Source: an uncultured Clostridia bacterium (GTDB lineage Bacteria > Bacillota > Clostridia > Oscillospirales > Acutalibacteraceae). From it: a stretch of DNA of 64,000 nucleotides. The position numbers and the translations under genes were made by a program. The stretch is from positions 20,641 through 84,640 of the forward strand of contig CALAUI010000013.1 in assembly GCA_937892115.1 (NCBI GenBank), written 5' to 3'. Every line of letters starts with the position of its first letter. Positions within the stretch are counted from its first letter, which is position 1. The notes below the pieces were generated by a model. It worked only from the letters and a program-made list of their open reading frames with translations, was not told the origin of the DNA and made no database searches. This document shows, piece after piece, positions 34,165-42,450 of the stretch.

Positions 34165-35684
34165 TGAATTACATTGTTAAACACAATCAGATGTATCAGG
34201 CAGAATGCTCGGCTGTAAACAGAGGTCTCGGCTTTTCACTTCTTATGGAAAAAGCGGGTACCGCCTGCGCCGAACTGATTGCCGTGAATTATCCCGATGC
34301 TCATACCGCGCTCATTATCTGCGGCAAGGGAAAGAACGGCGGCGACGGATACGTAATCGCCCGTGTTCTCAAGGCAAAGGGATACAAAATCAGAATACTC
34401 GCTCCCTGCGGTATGCCCTTCGACGAAATCTCCGTTAATAATATGAAGCTTGTTGATAAAGCCGGGATATACGAAACGGATGATTATCAGCCGCTTATTG
34501 ATGACAGCGATATTATCGTTGATGCAGTTTTCGGTACGGGCTTCAGAGGCGCTCTTGACGAAAAGCTTTCCGCTCTTGCAGATGCGGTCAACAAATCGGG
34601 TAAGGACGTAATTGCCGTGGATATTCCCTCCGGTGCGGAATGTGACAGTGGAGAGATTCACGGGACGTGCTTTGAAGCGGATATGACTATTGCCGTTTCC
34701 GCGTTGAAGCCGATTCACGTAATCAAGCCCGCAAGAAACGTCTGCGGTAAAATTGAGATTGCGGATATCGGAATAATCCCCTCGGATTTTAACGGCATAA
34801 ATCCGGTTGAATACACTTCAGGTGAAAGGGAAATAGGCGAAATGCTTCCCGCAAGACCCGAAAATTCCAATAAGGGTACATTCGGAAATGCTCTGATTAT
34901 CGCAGGCAGCAGAAATATGCCCGGTGCGGCTAAAATTGCCTCAGCCGGTGCGGTCAGATGCGGTGCGGGACTTGTTACACTGGCTTTTCCCGATGCCGCC
35001 TATAACGCAATCGCTCCCTCGGTAACCGAGCAGGTAATGCTTCCCTGCAAGTCAAACGAAGTCGGCACCTTCTCGCAGGATGCACTTGACGAAATCCTTG
35101 AAAAAGCAAAAAAATGCACCTGCGCCCTTATCGGATGCGGAATCGGTCTGAATACCGACACTCTGCGTCTTGTAAACAGGTTAATCCGCGAAATTGAAAT
35201 CCCCCTCGTAATTGATGCGGACGGACTCAATGCGGCGGCAAAGAATCCCTATATACTGTCGGAAGCCAAAGCACCCGTTATACTGACTCCCCACCCCGGT
35301 GAAATGAGCCGTCTTACGGGAAAAAGCGTTGAAGAAATCACGGCAAATCCGTCAAAAACCGCAAAGGAATTTGCGGATAAATACAACTGCACGGTGATTC
35401 TCAAGGGTGCAAATACGATCATCGCTTCCTGCGGCAGTAAAGAAATATACGTAAACACGACCGGCAACAGCGGACTCGCAAAGGGCGGAAGCGGCGACCT
35501 GCTTGCAGGCATACTCGTTTCTCTGCTTGCACAGGGAATGAAACCCGTTGACGCTGCCGTTACCGCGGTTTATATTCACGGTGACTGTGCAGACGAGGTG
35601 GCAATGTTTTCAAGCGAAAGAGGAATGACGGTAAGCGATATGATAAGCTATCTGCCCTCCTATTTTGAAAAATACGAAAGATAA
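34164..35684 (+). CDS. nnr: bifunctional NAD(P)HX epimerase / ADP-dependent dehydratase
   Basis: A 506-residue two-domain repair enzyme. Residues 1-~215 form the YjeF-N epimerase (GKGKNGGDGYVIAR and VDAVFGTGF motifs); ~225-506 form the ribokinase-like dehydratase (DADGLNAAAK, LTPHPGEMSRL, AKGGSGDLLAGI). Together they restore hydrated NAD(P)H. The coupling to a fucosidase/transporter operon through a TAATG overlap is unusual for a housekeeping repair enzyme and is probably positional. A terminator follows. Confidence 0.95.
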   Translation: MNYIVKHNQMYQAECSAVNRGLGFSLLMEKAGTACAELIAVNYPDAHTALIICGKGKNGGDGYVIARVLKAKGYKIRILAPCGMPFDEISVNNMKLVDKAGIYETDDYQPLIDDSDIIVDAVFGTGFRGALDEKLSALADAVNKSGKDVIAVDIPSGAECDSGEIHGTCFEADMTIAVSALKPIHVIKPARNVCGKIEIADIGIIPSDFNGINPVEYTSGEREIGEMLPARPENSNKGTFGNALIIAGSRNMPGAAKIASAGAVRCGAGLVTLAFPDAAYNAIAPSVTEQVMLPCKSNEVGTFSQDALDEILEKAKKCTCALIGCGIGLNTDTLRLVNRLIREIEIPLVIDADGLNAAAKNPYILSEAKAPVILTPHPGEMSRLTGKSVEEITANPSKTAKEFADKYNCTVILKGANTIIASCGSKEIYVNTTGNSGLAKGGSGDLLAGILVSLLAQGMKPVDAAVTAVYIHGDCADEVAMFSSERGMTVSDMISYLPSYFEKYER

Positions 35685-35696
35685 TAAGGCAAAGAA

Positions 35697-35725
35697 AAAG
35701 TGCTTTCCCGCAGGAAAGCACTTTT
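35697..35725. terminator. bidirectional terminator
   Basis: The stem AAAGTGCTTTCC/GGAAAGCACTTT with a 4-base loop lies between the convergent nnr and Lrp-family genes. Confidence 0.9.
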
Positions 35726-35739
35726 GTATTGTTATTCTG

Positions 35740-36204
35740 TTATTTGTCGGGCTTGATTGCCTTGATATCCGCAGTATAGTTCTCTTTATTGGTGGAAAGA
35801 ACTACCTGGGTTTTGGTATATGAAATACCGCCGATGCACTTTATTTCGTTGGCTATCTGCTCAAGTCCCTTACCGCTGTGGGTACTGATTTTAAGCAGGA
35901 AATCCGAATCACCGGTAATATAATGGCACTCAACGATATTGGGGTGATTCTTTACAAATTCAATAAACGAATCATTGTATCTCGGATGCTCCATACTTAC
36001 CATAACAAAAGCGGTAATATCCAGACCGAGCTGCTCGTTATCAAGTACCACAGTATATTGCTTGATTATCCCGGAGGACTCAAGCTTATGTATTCTGTCT
36101 ATAACCGCCGAGACGGACATATTTACCTTACTGCCGATAACCGATGCATTTTCTCTGGCGTTTTCCTTTAGACATTCAAGTATTCTCAGATCAACCGAAT
36201 CCAT
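35740..36204 (-). CDS. Lrp/AsnC-family transcriptional regulator
   Basis: A 154-residue Lrp/AsnC regulator with an N-terminal winged helix (MDSVDLRILECLKENAREN..., helix-turn-helix about 20-45) and a C-terminal RAM/ligand-binding domain (about 65-140, including the VVECHYITGDSDFLLKI block). Family members sense amino acids or other small metabolites. The start at 36204 is chosen for its AAGGGGG ribosome site; the longer frame from 36255 lacks one. No target operon is obvious next door. It is monocistronic. Confidence 0.92.
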   Translation of the reverse strand: MDSVDLRILECLKENARENASVIGSKVNMSVSAVIDRIHKLESSGIIKQYTVVLDNEQLGLDITAFVMVSMEHPRYNDSFIEFVKNHPNIVECHYITGDSDFLLKISTHSGKGLEQIANEIKCIGGISYTKTQVVLSTNKENYTADIKAIKPDK

Positions 36205-36263
36205 ATTCCGGCCCCCTTCTTTTTTCATTTTACAGCAAAATATTTTTGCAGTCAATGATAAAA

Positions 36264-36305
36264 AACAAAAAAATCCGTTTTTTCTTCAAAAAAACGGATT
36301 TTTTT
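36264..36305 (-). terminator. Rho-independent terminator of the phosphoesterase operon
   Basis: A long A/T-rich inverted repeat around AATCCGTTTTTT and AAAAAACGGATT ends in T-runs on both strands, 14 bases beyond the phosphoesterase stop. Confidence 0.8.
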
Positions 36306-36318
36306 CATATTACGCTGT

Positions 36319-37422
36319 TTATTTTATCTTTTTCACAATATATTTCGCCGTTCCCGCTGCCGCAAGTACCGCTGTCAGACCGAGAAGTGCGAATTTCGGC
36401 TTTTCCCATTCGTCAGCATCAAGGAAATTGCAGATATGAGTACCTACGGTATCACCGCAGATATCAAAATACGTAAGAAACTTCGTTTCGTATCTGCCGT
36501 CCTCATAAATATCAAAGACACGTATTCCCCTTGTCCTTTTGTCACCGTAGCATCTGAAGGAGGCACAGCCGGTCTGAATGAAATCAACACCTTCGTAAGT
36601 ACCGGTAAAGCAGTTGGTATGGTCGTGGCCGGTCACCACGGCACCGACACCGCCCTCTTTCAGCACTTCAAAAAGTCCGTTGCTTTCTTCCAGAACACAG
36701 GGTGGCTCAAACATATAGCCGGAAACATTTTCTTTAAGGCGGCGGTATTTACCGTCACGGGATCTGATTCCCTCGTCAGCGGAGCATTCCTCCGTAAGCA
36801 TATTCTGCTCGGGAAGAGGAATGTGCAGGAATGCCATTGACGGAATGTCCTTGTTTCTTTCAAGCTCTTTGCGCAGCCAGTCAACGGTGGCTTTCGTCAC
36901 TTCCGTGTGACACTTTCTTTCACCGTCATTATCCTGCCATGCGCTGTCAAGCATATACAGACAGTATTTTGTTTCACCCTCGCCGTTTTTCAATTCAACG
37001 GTATAGGTGTCGCAGTCAACCCCGGGATTATCCTTATTCAGATCCATACACATATTGTATGAGCGGTAAATCTCAATCTGCTTTTCCTTTGTGATGAGAT
37101 TCATATCGTCATGGTTGCCGTAGATCATGGCAAAGGGAATTCCCCTGCTGTTCACGGGCTCAAGAATATGTGAAAGTGCGGCTCTCATTGAAATGAGAGT
37201 AGGCCCCTCACCCTCGGCAACCTTTCTGCTTCCGAATCTCGCATCCAGCAGATGATTACCGAGAATATTATCGCCCGTAAAAATGACCGCATCCGCATCA
37301 AGGGTATCGTATGCTCTGTCAAGCATTTTTACCATAGCGGGACGCACATATCTGAGGTCCTGAGGGTCGCTGACCTGAAGTATTCTGATTTTTCCGTTAT
37401 GAAAGGTTAAACTGTTTTTCAT
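36319..37422 (-). CDS. membrane-anchored metallophosphoesterase-like protein
   Basis: A 367-residue calcineurin-like phosphoesterase with a single C-terminal membrane helix (ALLGLTAVLAAAGTAKYIV) followed by KKIK. The metal motifs are QVSDPQD, FTGDNILG, YGNHDDMN, AFLHIPLPE and VTGHDHTN. The usual D-x-H of motif one reads D-P-Q, so one metal ligand is glutamine instead of histidine, as in some DCR2-like relatives. There is no signal peptide, so the catalytic domain should face the cytoplasm. The start overlaps the stop of the zinc-ribbon gene (ATGA). It is the last gene of the rRNA-methyltransferase/lipid-kinase operon. Confidence 0.85.
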   Translation of the reverse strand: MKNSLTFHNGKIRILQVSDPQDLRYVRPAMVKMLDRAYDTLDADAVIFTGDNILGNHLLDARFGSRKVAEGEGPTLISMRAALSHILEPVNSRGIPFAMIYGNHDDMNLITKEKQIEIYRSYNMCMDLNKDNPGVDCDTYTVELKNGEGETKYCLYMLDSAWQDNDGERKCHTEVTKATVDWLRKELERNKDIPSMAFLHIPLPEQNMLTEECSADEGIRSRDGKYRRLKENVSGYMFEPPCVLEESNGLFEVLKEGGVGAVVTGHDHTNCFTGTYEGVDFIQTGCASFRCYGDKRTRGIRVFDIYEDGRYETKFLTYFDICGDTVGTHICNFLDADEWEKPKFALLGLTAVLAAAGTAKYIVKKIK

Positions 37423-37922
37423 TTGATGATTTTAATGTCGGAGATTACGGGCATGGGCTTCGCTTCACCCTTGATTGCCTGAACAAGTCCGATAATATCA
37501 ACGATTGCAATAAGAATGGAAATGATCCATACGAAATGCTTTACGATGGGAATTACTCTGAGAATATTGCAGAGAATCCACATAATAAAGATAACAAGGC
37601 CGTTATTGGCATGAAATTTTGCGAACTTTGAATTTCTTGCCGCAAAAATGGGAACGAATACAAGGGGTCCGAGGTAAGCAAGAATAGCAAAAAGCTTATT
37701 TGCTTCAATATCGGAGGGCTCATAGCCCTTATCTACGACAAAGCTCTGCTGAGGAGCTTCCTGATACTGCTGATACTCACCCTGCTGAGGAGCATGATAC
37801 TCACCCTGCTGAGGAGCTGCATACTGATTCTGCTGAGGTGCTGCTTCAAGCCTTGATCCGCAGTTTGCGCAGAAGGTGCTTCCCTCGTCATTGGGGGCTC
37901 CGCAGTTAGAACAAAATGGCAT
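37419..37922 (-). CDS. zinc-ribbon membrane protein (DUF4870-like)
   Basis: A 167-residue protein with three parts: an N-terminal zinc ribbon (C-x2-C...C-x2-C in FCSNCGA and FCANCGS), a low-complexity Gln/Pro/Tyr-rich linker with PQQGEY repeats (about 28-60), and a three-helix membrane domain (about 72-150) with the FHANNGLVIF signature of DUF4870/Tic20-like proteins. The function of this family is unknown. It overlaps the phosphoesterase gene by four bases and lies 2 bases after the lipid kinase gene. Confidence 0.8.
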   Translation of the reverse strand: MPFCSNCGAPNDEGSTFCANCGSRLEAAPQQNQYAAPQQGEYHAPQQGEYQQYQEAPQQSFVVDKGYEPSDIEANKLFAILAYLGPLVFVPIFAARNSKFAKFHANNGLVIFIMWILCNILRVIPIVKHFVWIISILIAIVDIIGLVQAIKGEAKPMPVISDIKIIK

Positions 37923-37924
37923 TA

Positions 37925-38854
37925 TTATAATCCTCTCTTTTTTAAAAATTCAGAGCCCTTGGGTACAAGGAATCTGATACCTTTTTCAATAAGCTCAAAC
38001 GATGCGTCCGTAACATACTGGCACTCACCGTCAACGTTGACTGCGGCGGGTGACTCGGCATGGATTGTAAGCTTCTTGCCTCTTACGAAATTTGTGATAT
38101 CCCAGTCAAGATGCTCGCCCTTCTTGTAAGGGTCAAGGAGCTTGAGAAGCTTGAAACGGCTGTTTACGCTTTTTACGATTACAAAATCAAGAAGTCCGTC
38201 GTCGGGAAGTGCCTTGGGAGCAGCTCTGAAGCCGCCGCCATAATAGCTGGCATTACCGATGAAGCAGAAAAGTGCGTCAAGCGTAAAGGGCTCACCGTCA
38301 TCTATCGTGACCGTGAATCTGTTTTTGATTTTCTTTGCGATGGCATAAAGACAACCGATATAATATGCGCCCTCTCCGGTAACAAGAGGATATTTCTTGA
38401 TTGTTCCCTGCTTTGCGCATACCTCCGCATCCATACCCATGGAACACTGATTGATGGCAAGCTCGTCTCCGCATTTGATAAGGTCAAGCTCACAGACGGT
38501 ACCTTCAATCTGGTCGTCAAGCTTCAGGAAATCTTCCTTCGTACCGAAATAACGTACGAAATCGTTGCCGGAGCCGAGAGGAACGACTGCGACCTCAACG
38601 TTTTTGAAGCCGTATGCACCGTTTACTACATCGTAGAGTGTACCGTCACCGCCGCAGGCATAGAAACGGATTTCTTCGCCCGTTGCCGCTCTTTCCTTAA
38701 CGTATCTGATGCCGTCTCCCTGTTCTTTGGTGGGATAAATTTCATAATCAAGATTATACTTTTTTGCAGTTTCTTCAACCATGGGCTTAAGCACGTCCAT
38801 GGCACGGTTTTTTCCCTGACCTGCCTGGGGATTAACGATGAAAATGTGTTTCAT
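37925..38854 (-). CDS. diacylglycerol/lipid kinase, DagK/YegS family
   Basis: A 309-residue lipid kinase with the family signatures NPQAGQGKN, the nucleotide loop ACGGDGT and the VPLGSGNDFVRY block. Gram-positive DgkB recycles diacylglycerol left by lipoteichoic acid synthesis; other members phosphorylate sphingoid or undecaprenyl lipids, so the exact substrate is open. The AAGGAG ribosome site is clear. It follows the rRNA methyltransferase gene by 16 bases and precedes the zinc-ribbon gene by 2. Confidence 0.9.
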   Translation of the reverse strand: MKHIFIVNPQAGQGKNRAMDVLKPMVEETAKKYNLDYEIYPTKEQGDGIRYVKERAATGEEIRFYACGGDGTLYDVVNGAYGFKNVEVAVVPLGSGNDFVRYFGTKEDFLKLDDQIEGTVCELDLIKCGDELAINQCSMGMDAEVCAKQGTIKKYPLVTGEGAYYIGCLYAIAKKIKNRFTVTIDDGEPFTLDALFCFIGNASYYGGGFRAAPKALPDDGLLDFVIVKSVNSRFKLLKLLDPYKKGEHLDWDITNFVRGKKLTIHAESPAAVNVDGECQYVTDASFELIEKGIRFLVPKGSEFLKKRGL

Positions 38855-38870
38855 AATCTTTCTCCTTCAA

Positions 38871-39986
38871 TTATCTGAAATACATAAATGCCTGGCATTT
38901 TATCATACCGTTATACAGTTTACGCCGTTTATCGGCCTTTCTGCCGAAGGCGGTTTCAAACTCCTCATCGGGGCTTATGATGGTATAGCTCCAGCCGTGC
39001 TTCTGTTCAAACGCCATACCCATACATTTATATAGCACTTCACACTCGGAAATGTCAAGCATTCTTTCACCGTAGGGGGGATTGCAGATAAGTGTGCCTC
39101 TGTCCGTAAGAGGTCTGAAATTCTTTACGTCAGCCACTCTGAAATCAATCATGTGAGCTACTCCCGCCCTCTGTGCATTCACCTTGGCAATTTCAATCGC
39201 CTTAGCATCAATATCCGAGCCGAACGCCTCAAAATCGTGAGCTTCCCTCTCAAGGGACTTTGCTCTTTCTCTTTCCTCTTTCCATACGCCGCGGTCAATC
39301 ACGTCAAATCTCTCCGCCGCAAAATTTCTTCTGATACCCGGTGCAATATTTGCCGCCATAAGAGCGCCTTCAATAAGAATGGTACCGGAGCCGCACATGG
39401 GGTCGTAAAATTTATGATAGGGCCTGAGATGAGAAATATTGCACAGCGCGGCGGCAAGGGTTTCCTTGATGGGCGCGTCGTTTGCATCCAGACGGTATCC
39501 TCTCTTGTGAAGTCCGAAGCCGGAGGTATCAATCAGCATTGAAACAAGGTCCTTGTTGATGGCAAACTGTATCTGATGAACGGGTCCCGTCTCGTCAAAC
39601 CACTCGCTATGATATTTCGATTTCAGCCGTTCAACGACCGCCTTTTTGATGATTGACTGACAGTCTCTCGTGCTGAAAAGCGCGGAATTGATGGAATAGC
39701 CCTTTACGGGGAAGGCATCATCCCTGCCTATCCATTCCTCCCAGGCAAGCGCCTTTGCACCCTGAAACAGCTCCTCAAAGCTTCTTGCTTCAAACGAGCC
39801 GACCAGAATCTGCACTCTTTCCGCATATCTGGAGCAGATATTTACCCTTGCCAGCATATTTTCATCACCGCTGAAAAGGACTCTGCCGTTTTCACTCGTT
39901 ACGTTTTCCGCTCCGAAATCCTTAAGCTCACCTGCTATAAGGGATTCCATTCCCAGCAGGCAGGGAATTACAAAATTGATGTTCAT
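38871..39986 (-). CDS. THUMP-domain 23S rRNA methyltransferase (RlmL/YpsC-like)
   Basis: A 371-residue SAM-dependent RNA methyltransferase: a THUMP domain (about 45-150) and a Rossmann methyltransferase domain (~160-371) with DPMCGSGTILIEGA (SAM loop) and the target-base motif NPPYGERM. It matches the YpsC/RlmL-N group that makes N2-methylguanosine in 23S rRNA. The start at 39986 is preceded by TTTGGAG; that ribosome site lies inside the T-tract of the terminator of the upstream hpf gene, so no separate promoter fits between them. Confidence 0.9.
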   Translation of the reverse strand: MNINFVIPCLLGMESLIAGELKDFGAENVTSENGRVLFSGDENMLARVNICSRYAERVQILVGSFEARSFEELFQGAKALAWEEWIGRDDAFPVKGYSINSALFSTRDCQSIIKKAVVERLKSKYHSEWFDETGPVHQIQFAINKDLVSMLIDTSGFGLHKRGYRLDANDAPIKETLAAALCNISHLRPYHKFYDPMCGSGTILIEGALMAANIAPGIRRNFAAERFDVIDRGVWKEERERAKSLEREAHDFEAFGSDIDAKAIEIAKVNAQRAGVAHMIDFRVADVKNFRPLTDRGTLICNPPYGERMLDISECEVLYKCMGMAFEQKHGWSYTIISPDEEFETAFGRKADKRRKLYNGMIKCQAFMYFR

Positions 39987-39999
39987 AGATACTCCAAAC

Positions 40000-40028
40000 A
40001 AAAAAAGGGCGGGAATAAAATTCCCGCC
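40000..40028 (-). terminator. Rho-independent terminator of hpf
   Basis: On the minus strand GGCGGGAA/TTCCCGCC is followed by CTTTTTTTG. It ends only about 14 bases before the next start codon. Confidence 0.9.
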
Positions 40029-40041
40029 GCAAGAATTTCAT

Positions 40042-40569
40042 TTACTCAACTTCGGGGGTAAGCAAGCCATATCCTCCGTCGTTACGTTTATAAACTACAT
40101 TAACCGCACCCGTTTCTTCATTGAGGAAGAGATAGAACTGATGATCAACAAGATTCATCTGAAGAATAGCTTCCTCAACCGACTGGGGTTTGAGGGTAAG
40201 ACTCTTTCTTCTGACCAGTTCATAATCGGTCTCTTCTTCAACCGCTTCATCTCCGTCAAAGGCATCAAAGCCGCCGGAACGGATTTTCTTTTCGATGCGG
40301 GTCTTGTTTTTACGAATCTGTCTGATGAGGGTGTCAACACATTTGTCGAGAGCTTCGTTCATATTTTCCGCTCTCTCCTGAGCTCTGAAAATCATGCCGC
40401 CGTTGTTAACGGTGATTTCCACGGATTGTGATGACTTTTCTACAGTTACTGTGACCTTCGCCTCAACATCCGAACCGAAGAACTTTTCAATCTTTGCCAG
40501 CTTCTTTTCGGCATGCTCCTTAAAGGAATCACGAGGTGAACATTTACGGCCTGTAATTGTGATTTTCAT
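40042..40569 (-). CDS. hpf: ribosome hibernation promoting factor, long form
   Basis: A 175-residue long HPF. The N-terminal domain (1-~100: MKITITGRKC..., ALDKCVDTLIRQIRKNKTRIEKK) binds the 30S decoding site; the C-terminal domain (~120-175: VRRKSLTLKPQSVEEAILQMNLVDHQFYLF..., VVYKRNDGGYGLL) dimerises to form 100S ribosomes. Length and both domains are normal. It is preceded by a possible extended -10 promoter and a palindrome at 40595-40607, and followed by a terminator. Confidence 0.96.
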   Translation of the reverse strand: MKITITGRKCSPRDSFKEHAEKKLAKIEKFFGSDVEAKVTVTVEKSSQSVEITVNNGGMIFRAQERAENMNEALDKCVDTLIRQIRKNKTRIEKKIRSGGFDAFDGDEAVEEETDYELVRRKSLTLKPQSVEEAILQMNLVDHQFYLFLNEETGAVNVVYKRNDGGYGLLTPEVE

Positions 40570-40594
40570 ACAGTCATCCCCTTTATAGAATTAT

Positions 40595-40620
40595 GAGGTT
40601 TAACCTCAATATGTATTCTA
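40595..40620 (-). promoter_or_regulatory. extended -10 promoter and palindromic operator candidate for hpf
   Basis: On the minus strand TGATAGAAT (extended -10, hexamer at 40615-40620) is followed by the perfect 6+1+6 palindrome GAGGTTAAACCTC at 40595-40607, just where transcription would start. No good -35 is present. The palindrome could be a repressor site or a small RNA hairpin. Confidence 0.45.
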
Positions 40621-40678
40621 TCACAAAGCAATCAAAAAATAAAGGGGTTTCAGTAAAAATACACAAATTGTTCACACA

Positions 40679-41521
40679 TCAGACGGTTACTGTTGTATGT
40701 CTTGTTACATGGCATCCCACGTTTACGGCAACGGGAAGGCCTGCAATATGGGTAGGATACTGTTCTATTGCAACGGAAAGAGCGGTGGTTTTACCGCCGA
40801 AGCCCTGAGGTCCTATTCCCAGAGAATTGACTCTCTCAAGTATATCTCTCTCCATTTGTGCGTAATATTCATCACCGTTGGGCTCGGATACGTTTCTGCA
40901 AAGCGCCTGCTTTGAAAGAATCGCGCATTTTTCAAAGTCACCGCCTATGCCTATGCCGAGTACAACGGGAGGGCACGGATTACTGCCGGCAGCCGAAACG
41001 GTTTCAACAACAAAGCTGATGATGTCCTCACGCGTAGCGGAGGGAGTGAACATTTTCATCCTGCTCATATTCTCGCTGCCGAAGCCCTTGGGGGCAACCG
41101 TTATCTTTACCTTTTCACCGGGAACGATTCTCGTATGAATCACCGCCGGAGTATTGTCGTTTGTATTAACTCTCTTAAGAGGGTCGGACACGATGCTCTT
41201 ACGGAGCAGTCCCTCCGTGTAGCCCAGGGCAACCCCTTCATTTACCGCATCCTCAAAATTACCGCCGATGAAATGAACGTCCTGGCCGATTTCAAAAAAA
41301 ATGACCGCCATACCCGTATCTTGACAAACGGGTAAATCCATCGAAGAAGCGGCGTCAATATTATCCGCAAGGCATTCCATAACGGAGCGGGGAAGCTCGC
41401 CTTCCTCAGCTGATACGCTTTCCCTTATCCTGCATTCAAGGTCACAGGGAAGAATCTTATTTGCCTTTATGCATCCGTTCTTTACGGCCTCGGTAATCAA
41501 AGATAAATCTATTTCTCTCAT
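40679..41521 (-). CDS. fumarate hydratase class I, alpha subunit (TtdA/FumA-N type)
   Basis: A 280-residue alpha subunit of a two-subunit class I (Fe-S) fumarase or tartrate dehydratase. Typical blocks are LPVCQDTGMAVIF (first cluster cysteine), NPCPPVVLGIGIGG (second) and VNVGCHVTRH (third). The start is placed at MREIDLS; an ATG six bases earlier is possible. No ribosome site is evident, because the start lies directly after a terminator hairpin. The beta subunit, normally next to it, is absent from this window: hpf follows instead. It must be elsewhere or the subunit acts alone. Confidence 0.85.
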   Translation of the reverse strand: MREIDLSLITEAVKNGCIKANKILPCDLECRIRESVSAEEGELPRSVMECLADNIDAASSMDLPVCQDTGMAVIFFEIGQDVHFIGGNFEDAVNEGVALGYTEGLLRKSIVSDPLKRVNTNDNTPAVIHTRIVPGEKVKITVAPKGFGSENMSRMKMFTPSATREDIISFVVETVSAAGSNPCPPVVLGIGIGGDFEKCAILSKQALCRNVSEPNGDEYYAQMERDILERVNSLGIGPQGFGGKTTALSVAIEQYPTHIAGLPVAVNVGCHVTRHTTVTV

Positions 41522-41528
41522 ACTCATC

Positions 41529-41549
41529 AAAAAAGGGGGCACTGCCCCC
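41529..41549 (-). terminator. terminator after the S1-domain gene, touching the fumarase start
   Basis: GGGGGC/GCCCCC with a 3-base loop and six T's on the minus strand. The T-run ends one base before an ATG of the fumarase alpha gene. Confidence 0.85.
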
Positions 41550-41555
41550 TCAGCT

Positions 41556-42047
41556 TTACTGGTTTTTGCCCCGGCGTGAATAGCCGACGCTTCCTCTCTT
41601 TGAATCCGTCCTCTTGAGGTCTGACATTTTTTCGTCGCTGACCTGCTTGAATCTGGCCATCATATCCTCAAAGGATTGCTTTTCGCCTGCGGGTGCAGAG
41701 GGCTTCTGTCCCTGCCATACCTTGGGGTTACTGTTATGATTGCTTCCGCCCTGCCTGGGGGTAAACTGCTTTTTGGCAGGTGCTCTGTCTTCCTTGCCGG
41801 AATCGGAGCTATCGGCATCAAGCTTTCTGATTGAAAGACTGATTTTGCCTTCGGGAGATATTGAAATAACCCTTGCCTTGACCTCCTGACCCACCTTGAG
41901 ATGCTCGTTGATGTCCTTAACAAAGCCGGTGGATACTTCGGAAATGTGAATCATACCGGATTTACCGCCTTCAATTTCCATAAAAGCGCCGAACTCGGTG
42001 ATTCCGGTAATTTTACCGCTGACTACTGTGCCTGTCTCGATTTGCAT
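41556..42047 (-). CDS. S1-domain RNA-binding protein (YabR-like)
   Basis: A 163-residue protein with one S1/OB RNA-binding domain at residues 1-~75 (GTVVSGKITGITEFGAFMEIEGGKSGMIHISE) and a disordered, Ser/Lys/Asn-rich tail. It corresponds to YabR (general stress protein 13 type) by sequence and by position after divIC. A role in translation or RNA turnover is likely; the exact one is unknown. Confidence 0.9.
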   Translation of the reverse strand: MQIETGTVVSGKITGITEFGAFMEIEGGKSGMIHISEVSTGFVKDINEHLKVGQEVKARVISISPEGKISLSIRKLDADSSDSGKEDRAPAKKQFTPRQGGSNHNSNPKVWQGQKPSAPAGEKQSFEDMMARFKQVSDEKMSDLKRTDSKRGSVGYSRRGKNQ

Positions 42048-42084
42048 AGATTAGGTTTTCCTTCCTCAATTTGTGTGATACGGA

Positions 42085-42363
42085 CTATTCCGCATCGGAA
42101 TCATAATAAACTCTTTCCTCGGGATATACATAGCTTCTGTCACGGGCAACCTGCTCAACGTAAGATTCGTTTGTACCGTCCTCAATCGTTGCCTGAAGGG
42201 CGCTGTTTGCCTCGGATTCGGAAGCAATTATTGACTGCTTGATTGATATTTCTTCCCGCTGCTGTCTGATAATGGCGTTTCTGCGGAAAAACATTACAAG
42301 GAATACTATCACCAGCACGACAAAAACAGCCGGAATTATTATTTTTTTGAAATTTTTATTCAT
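42085..42363 (-). CDS. septum-formation initiator (DivIC/FtsL-like)
   Basis: A 92-residue bitopic membrane protein: a short basic N-terminus, one membrane helix (about 9-27), then a coiled coil (about 30-62) and a C-terminal region with the ARDRSYVYPEERVYYD motif that closes DivIC/FtsB proteins. It belongs to the FtsQLB division subcomplex. Its place between rqcP and the S1 gene matches Bacillus. Confidence 0.88.
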   Translation of the reverse strand: MNKNFKKIIIPAVFVVLVIVFLVMFFRRNAIIRQQREEISIKQSIIASESEANSALQATIEDGTNESYVEQVARDRSYVYPEERVYYDSDAE

Positions 42364-42450
42364 ATCAGTTCACCGGATTGCTTATTTGCCGCATTTTTCG
42401 CATATTATACACTATAACCGTATATTATTTCAAGAGATTTTATCAAAAAA

